Shown piece after piece: positions 58,097 to 64,000 of a DNA stretch of 64,000 nucleotides (within the stretch, counting starts at the first letter, position 1; each line of letters starts with the position of its first letter). Where the stretch lies: NCBI RefSeq assembly GCF_009870125.1, contig NC_046680.1, positions 21,409,501 through 21,473,500 of the forward strand, written 5' to 3'. The notes under the pieces were generated by a model. That model was not told the DNA's origin. It ran no database searches and was given only the letters and a program-made list of their open reading frames with translations. Source of the DNA: Drosophila pseudoobscura. Lineage: Eukaryota; Arthropoda; Insecta; Diptera; Drosophilidae. The position numbers and the translations under genes are program-made.

Positions 58097-60404
58097 CAGC
58101 CGGCAATTGCAGCGGATATAAACATTTTGAACGCTGAATATCTGGCATTTCTGTGGAAAGGGATGGCCTGGGTGCTGGTCCAACATTTATGCCACTGCCT
58201 CATGATATGGCACGTGTCGCTCTATGTCTTACATGTGTGTATGTTTTTTTTTCCACTTTCCTGTGAGTTATCCGGGCGTCTGACTTTGCCAAAGTCGCTG
58301 CAATCCGCCGTGCTTATGTTTCACTTTTCACAATATAAATCCCCGGGGAGAAGCGATGTGGCAATGGAGCAATGGATCTCTGGCCAGAAGCCGCAGAAGC
58401 CCTGCTTCCAGGTAGCATACGCGTACGCGTTTTTCTATCTTTCCATCTATCTGCTGGCTGCCAGCAAGGGCACTCTCAGATAAAGCTCTCAACTCGAGAC
58501 AAACTTCAGTTTGCTGAGCTATTTATTTAGATACTTTTCAGTGGCCCTCCCTTCTCCCTCCTTCTCCTCCTCCCAGGTCCTTCTTTAAGTCTGGCGCTCC
58601 TTCCTCCGCTCTTCCTCCTCCAGGATCTACTTTGAGCTACTGTAAAGGAATCTGAGCCTTGCATTATCCTTATTATTGCTGACTGTCATGGCACGGGGCA
58701 CGTGGTACGGTGCAAAGGGAATAAAGAGCTTACGCTATAGCTTTTGCTCAACTTTCAGATAAATATGATGTGCCACACCCCTTCTAACCCTCCTCCAACT
58801 CCGGCTCCCGCTCTTCTTCTTTTGCCAGAAGTCAAACGACAAAATCATGCACCACAATCCATGCCCCCCTGCTGTGATCTAAGCCCACTCCCCTCTACGC
58901 TTTTGAAGCTTCTTCCTCATCTCAGACTCAGACTAAAGTATTATTTAATTTTTCCATTTCTTGCGTTTATGTATCTGTTTTCCACGAATTAATGGGCCAC
59001 GCGGCCATATTAAAAAATATTCTTTATACATATCTAAGTGCATCCTAGGACTTGGTCAAAAGAGAAACGCTCAAGAGGGGTCTGCTCCGAGAGAGAAGTA
59101 GTGGAAAAAGAGCGGGGGGCAAACGTCAGAAACTTTGGAAATTATTACTTTGCTTTGTTTGCTTTTCCCGACTTCCCCTGGCCGTGGCTTTGGTAGTGGA
59201 ACCGTTTGAAGCGCAGTGAAACCAGTAAGCCATTTACCCTACAGGCCCTGCGGATAAGGTTTTGGGCTATAAACACCTGCCAGCATATCCCGCGGTAAAA
59301 AGCAGACGAATGGTCGAAGTACTCATGTAATAGAGACTGTATTTACCAAAAAGAAATATTTAAAATGAAGCATGATAGGAATAGGCAAAGATCTCTTGCC
59401 CAGAATATTCCGATGAATATACAGATATTTTCAAGTATACCCTGTAACTGTAGCTCATTTCCAGTGCCTGCCAGGAGCAACTGTTTCCCTATAGTCCCCC
59501 CACATTGGCCATCCCCCCTTCGCTCATCCCATTCCATCTTATATCTGTTTCTGTGGCCTGCATTTCTACTTTTGCTCATTAATAACGTAAACCAACAACA
59601 AGAATAACAGAAAGCGAAGAAACTGGGAAGCTGGGAAGCTGAGAAGCAGCAGCAGCCGAGGAAACAAGTTGCAAGAGCCGCAGAGCCATGGTGGCAGCTA
59701 CAAACAAGTTAACAACTACAAAGGCAGCAACAACGGCCACAACAACAACCACAACAACAACGAGATACAGATACTTGCAACGTTGACGTTGGCCACGCAA
59801 AAAAGGAAAGTTGAACGAAAAACCAAGTCAAAATTGAATTATGAATATTTAAAATGTGTTTAAGCATTGCGGTTGCCTCGATGCTGCCACAGTTGAACTT
59901 GTTCATTTTCCATTTTCCATTTTCATTTGGCTGGTCTGCTGGTCCGCTTGTCTGCTGCCTTGTGATGCCTGCTGATGAAAGTATCTGAAAAATATAGCAG
60001 ATTTATATGTGGTATATGTATACAACGATAAATGTATATTTTACAGCCAGATATCTGGCTTAAGTTCTGCAGCGAAGCAATTAATACGAAATGCGCTGGA
60101 AAGTATGCTCTAAAAATGTTCAAAAAGTCAAAGGACAAGGCCTACACGGCCTATGTCCTAGGGCTTATGGCTTAGAGCTGCTTGGCTGCCTGGGTCCCAA
60201 CTGTTGGCCTGGCCCAAGTAAATGTCAAGTTGGCATAAATAATTCACCAATGCCAGCATCAGCCGCTGGTGGCAACATCATCAACATCAGCACACACACA
60301 GGCGTCTGCATACAGGTTGCATTGTCCTTGCAACAGCATGCCTCATAAATTCCAACAAATGTCTGTCAGTCGCACAGTTCCTTCCTCACTCACACGGTCA
60401 CTTC

Positions 60405-60431
60405 GTCAGTCAGTCAGTCATTCAGTCAGTC
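60405..60431. repeat. GTCA tetranucleotide repeat
   Basis: About six GTCA units with one T substitution. Confidence 0.8.
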
Positions 60432-61108
60432 CCTCAGGTCGGCTCGAGGTGAAAATCTTTGCACTAATGGCGCTGTTTTACATAATTGCCGTGACATTGC
60501 ACAAAATTTATTCAACTGCAGCTAGAAGCTGCATGTGTGACCTCGAAACAGGTGCAAATTTGCGGTGTGGCCGATTTGCGACGCTTGGATACCCTGTAAA
60601 AGTAGCTTTTAGGGTCAACACAAAAGAAAATGCGATTATGGAGGAAGCTACTCGTATTTGGAAAAACGTCGGTGCTTCGTAAAAAAAGGCACAGAATTTG
60701 TAAGGACTTCAAGGTTGCTGCAAAAAACTAGAACACAAATTGAGTTTGTGATTGGAGAATCCACAAGGCAAATGTTTGATACCCCGTTGAAGGCGATGAA
60801 CTTCCTTTCAGGGAAAACTTTATTACTTTCGGCATATCAGAAATATGAACATTAAAGAATGTAATGAAATGAAATTTAAAGAATGATACCCTGTAATCAA
60901 AAAACAGCACCAAGCTCCAAGGAATTCTAGCAATCAAAACATCTGTTTGACCTAAAGCTCTCTTGGAAGCCATCAGATTACGATTTTTTAAGCCACCCGA
61001 TAATAATCCAGAAACAAGCCAACCCTCACAGTCGTATAGGGTATTGCCCGGACACACACACACACCATAACTGACTTTGGACTTATGCACTCTTGGACAC
61101 AGAAAGGG

Positions 61109-61133
61109 CAACAACAACAACAACAACAACAAC
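61109..61133. repeat. CAA trinucleotide repeat
   Basis: Eight perfect CAA units. Confidence 0.85.
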
Positions 61134-61499
61134 GACAACGACAAGGTGCACAGTAAACACACAGTGAATGGTGCACAAGGAGGGTGGGAGAAAGAGACGT
61201 GGACGGGGACTGGGATGGGGGCTGGGACTGGGACCATATCAAGAATATGAATTGCTTACTGCGAAGGTGCTTTCACCCTTTCCCTTGGTCCCTTCCTTTC
61301 CCTCTCAGCTATTGTCCCACAATGAAAAGACAGTTACAGCAGCAGCCAGAGAAGCAACAGCAGCAGGCAACAGTCGCCTTTTGTTCTCCTGGAAAATATA
61401 ATAAGGCAACAACAACAACAACAACAGCAGAGGAGAGCAGCAGCCCCAACAAGAGCAAACAACAGCAAACAAACAAGCAGCTCAAATACCCTCACACAA

Positions 61500-61521
61500 A
61501 GAGAGAGAGAGAGAGAGAGAG
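61500..61521. repeat. GA dinucleotide repeat
   Basis: Eleven GA units; a potential GAGA-factor site. Confidence 0.85.
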
Positions 61522-64000
61522 GCACCCACACATAAATGGAAGCATTGGTGACTTTGTGACATCCCCTTCACCCACCTTCCTCTGCCTCTGCCTCTGCCTT
61601 CCGCCTTCTGCCTTCTCCATCATTGTCACCTTGAGCTTTGGGTTATTGGGTTTTTACACACTCGTCCACGCGTGGCCTCCTGCCCTTGCCCGACACTTGG
61701 CCCCCATCCCAATGCACTTTGCGCTCGGTTTAAAGTGGACAAATTGGTAGATTCAGGCAGAAGAGAGCCAACAGGAAGTGGGACAATATGCTGTAAGTGG
61801 GAATGGGAATTCAAGCTACTATAGAGGACGATGATGTATCATAAGAAGAGGATAGATTTATAGATGGAGTTACATGCACAGTGGGGGGAACCCGGAATCA
61901 TGGACTGATCTCTTCTATTAAGAGATGCTGATAGTAGAGAGAATGGAGAAATATACCTTGATAGATGGATAGATTTAGACCCAAATTAAAAGTGCTTAAG
62001 TTTAACTTCAGCTGTGTACGAAATGCAGTCACCTCTGCTGTGGACTCACAGAGATCCGGATGCACCTTGACATCGTTTTCACAGCCCTTTTCCACTCCCG
62101 AGAGCCCACAACTCTCTTTGTTTTATCCGTTTATCCGTCCGTTCCACATACGACTATGAAACTATGGGACTATCCAAACAACTTTGACTTTGAATTTCTT
62201 TCACTGGTACAACACACACCACAATGTGACACCTACACCCTGCACCCTCCTGCTCCCCTCTGTGGCCCTCTTTCGCCTTTCGCTTGACCATATCACTTTG
62301 CTTATCGGCAAAGAGCGAAAGGCCAAGAGGACAAAAAAGTTGTTAAATATTTGCAGTGTCAAAATATTTGTGCACGCTTTCAAGAGTCAAAAGAGAGATA
62401 GAAAGAGAGGATGCCGGTTGGGTGGAGGACGGGGGATGGCAGCTTGTGGTTCACGCCTCAGTTTCCTCTTAGTTCTCAAATTTTGTTGTTTGGTTTTAAT
62501 TGTGCCAATGAGAGAGGGGGGGGGGAGGGAGGCAGAGAGTGGGCAGTGCCTGACTGCAGTGGCTTTATGGTGTGGTCAAAAGTTTGACCTCACCCACCGA
62601 CATACCCGTTCAGACCCCCCCTTCCGCTCTCTCATCCATCAGCCACACTCTTTTCATGGCCATAAGCCATGTTTGTTATTAATGTGCATCTGTGTGCGTG
62701 CCAAGAAACATGATCTCCGCTCCGCTCGCTCGCTCGCTTCTCCCTCCCTCCGTCCTCTGCACTTTCTGCAGCGTAGTTTGTAGTCTTTAGTAAAACTACT
62801 TGACCATGCCCATGCCCATGCCATTTGACAGCAACCCACCACCCACCCCCCACCCCCCACCCCCCCAAGGTATCGCGTATTTATTGTGCACGGCACATGC
62901 GGCTCGCATGTTACATTTTATGTTTGCCCAGACTTATTTGTGTGCATGCATGTGTATGTAAGAGAGACGCTATTTATGCCGCCGACAACACTGGAAGAAA
63001 AGAGACCAAAATATCGGTATCTGCTAGGAGAGTTCGCACTGCTAAGCATGGCTTGAACTGCAGCTTCAGACGTTCACCTATGGAAATGGAAGTCAAGTTC
63101 AGCGCCAGCTGAGATTTAATCCAGGAAGAGAGAAATAGAGTGCGGCTTTGCGTGGAAGCTCAGCAGCAGCAGACAGAGAGAGAGCGCGTCTACAGCAATA
63201 AAAGCAGAAGAGCTTTAAGAGAACTTTTGTAAACGATGCAACTGCATCTCAAGCTATTTTCTTGCATTGTGACCTGAATGCCGTAGAGCAGCAGTGACAT
63301 TCTTTAACTGGTACTCAAAATATCTGGCAGCAACAACGAAGAGCGCTTTTAGTAGAGATCGGGCAGCGCAAGAGCAGGAATACGAGTATCCCACAGATTA
63401 GCAGCAAAACTTGAACCGATATTTCTCGCAGTGCCAGGTCTGGTGATTCGTGGTAGCTGTGTGTTTAGTTTTCGGCCACGTGCCTCGCATAATAAGAAGC
63501 GGCCGCAACTTCACAATGCCACAACACGCCTGAAGCTCCTACAGCTCCTGCGGCTGCGACTGCTGCAGCAGGCTGCAGGTTAAAAGCGCATTACAGTTGA
63601 ACTTCATAAATTGCAGCAGGAGCAGCAACGGCAGTAGCAGCAGTAGCGAGGGGCGGGCTACAATGTTCTCATGCCAAGCAGTTGGTTATAGCTGCCACAT
63701 TGCTCTCATGCCCCTGCCACAACCTCGCCACGCAACCAGAGCGGAAGGCAGAAAGAGAGAGAGAGAGAGAGGGAGACAGGAGTCATTTCATTCTCATTGC
63801 ACATTCCAACTGAGGCTGAGTCCCGGGCTAAATGCAAATTCAGCTTACAAAGGACACGTTAGGGACTCGAGCACATGTCAAAGCAAAAGGCAAAGAACCC
63901 CAGCCCAGCTTCAAAAGCCAAAAAGGTACCCAAAGCTCATTAGTCGAAACCGAACGAGTGAGAGAGAGAGAGAGGATGAATACAAGAGAATGGGAGTGTG

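Larger units (their letters stand above)
56921..64000. other. 7 kb without a supported gene to the right edge
   Basis: AT-rich and repeat-rich. Notable are CCCATA hexamers (58065-58096), GTCA units (60405-60431), CAA (61109-61133), GA (61500-61521), and a CCCACC tract (62834-62867). The last kilobase has many CAG and GA tracts, like a long leader or promoter-proximal region of a gene further right, but no start codon with coding character is visible. Confidence 0.45.

Noticed and set aside
1-64000. CRISPR arrays, prokaryotic operons or phage genes
   Set aside because: The window is clearly a fly nuclear genome; no spaced direct-repeat array or bacterial gene is present.

Overview
This is eukaryotic nuclear DNA from a fly of the genus Drosophila. 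The first gene is an unmistakable Punch (GTP cyclohydrolase I). Introns are short with GT/AG ends, untranslated DNA is rich in CAG/CAA and CA repeats, the tRNA genes are typical of flies, and a mini-me/DINE-1-like element with a GTCY microsatellite is present. The Punch N-terminus differs from the D. melanogaster protein in its variable part. A species outside the melanogaster subgroup, perhaps the obscura group, is my inference and is not proven.

The left third (1-18.5 kb) is gene-dense. In order it holds: a partial unidentified minus-strand gene; Punch (983-4219, +) with a tRNA-Trp and a tRNA-Gly inside its introns; three more tRNA genes (Trp, Gly, Trp) downstream; a 2.5 kb patch of repeats and decayed coding sequence (5.9-8.1 kb); a peroxisomal 2-hydroxyacyl-CoA lyase (8638-11129, +) ending in SKL; a convergent three-DM10-domain EFHC1-like ciliary protein (11237-13713, -); a DM4/DM12-family protein (14592-15429, +); a leucine-rich-repeat protein with a cysteine-rich tail (15578-17099, -); and a very short His/Pro-rich secreted peptide (18103-18306, -).

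From 18.5 to 64 kb the window is gene-poor. It holds an incompletely resolved minus-strand spliced gene (18.5-20.9 kb), a six-exon secreted cysteine-rich protein (25302-26853, +), a serine protease homologue that has lost its catalytic His and Ser (36220-37077, +), and two exon-like blocks with half of an LDL-receptor class A module (56607-56920, +). The rest is AT-rich DNA with many microsatellites and no convincing coding sequence. It may be intron or regulatory DNA of a gene extending past the right edge.

There is no operon logic here. The genes are independent units: tetrahydrobiopterin synthesis (Punch), fatty-acid alpha-oxidation (the lyase), axoneme structure (EFHC1-like), secreted or extracellular proteins (DM4/12, His-rich peptide, cysteine-rich protein, protease homologue), and five RNA polymerase III genes. 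I found no clear new multi-gene system. The most unusual items are the tRNA genes nested in Punch on both strands, the repeat-flanked relic at 6-8 kb, the in-frame stop-free mini-introns, and the doubly inactivated protease homologue.
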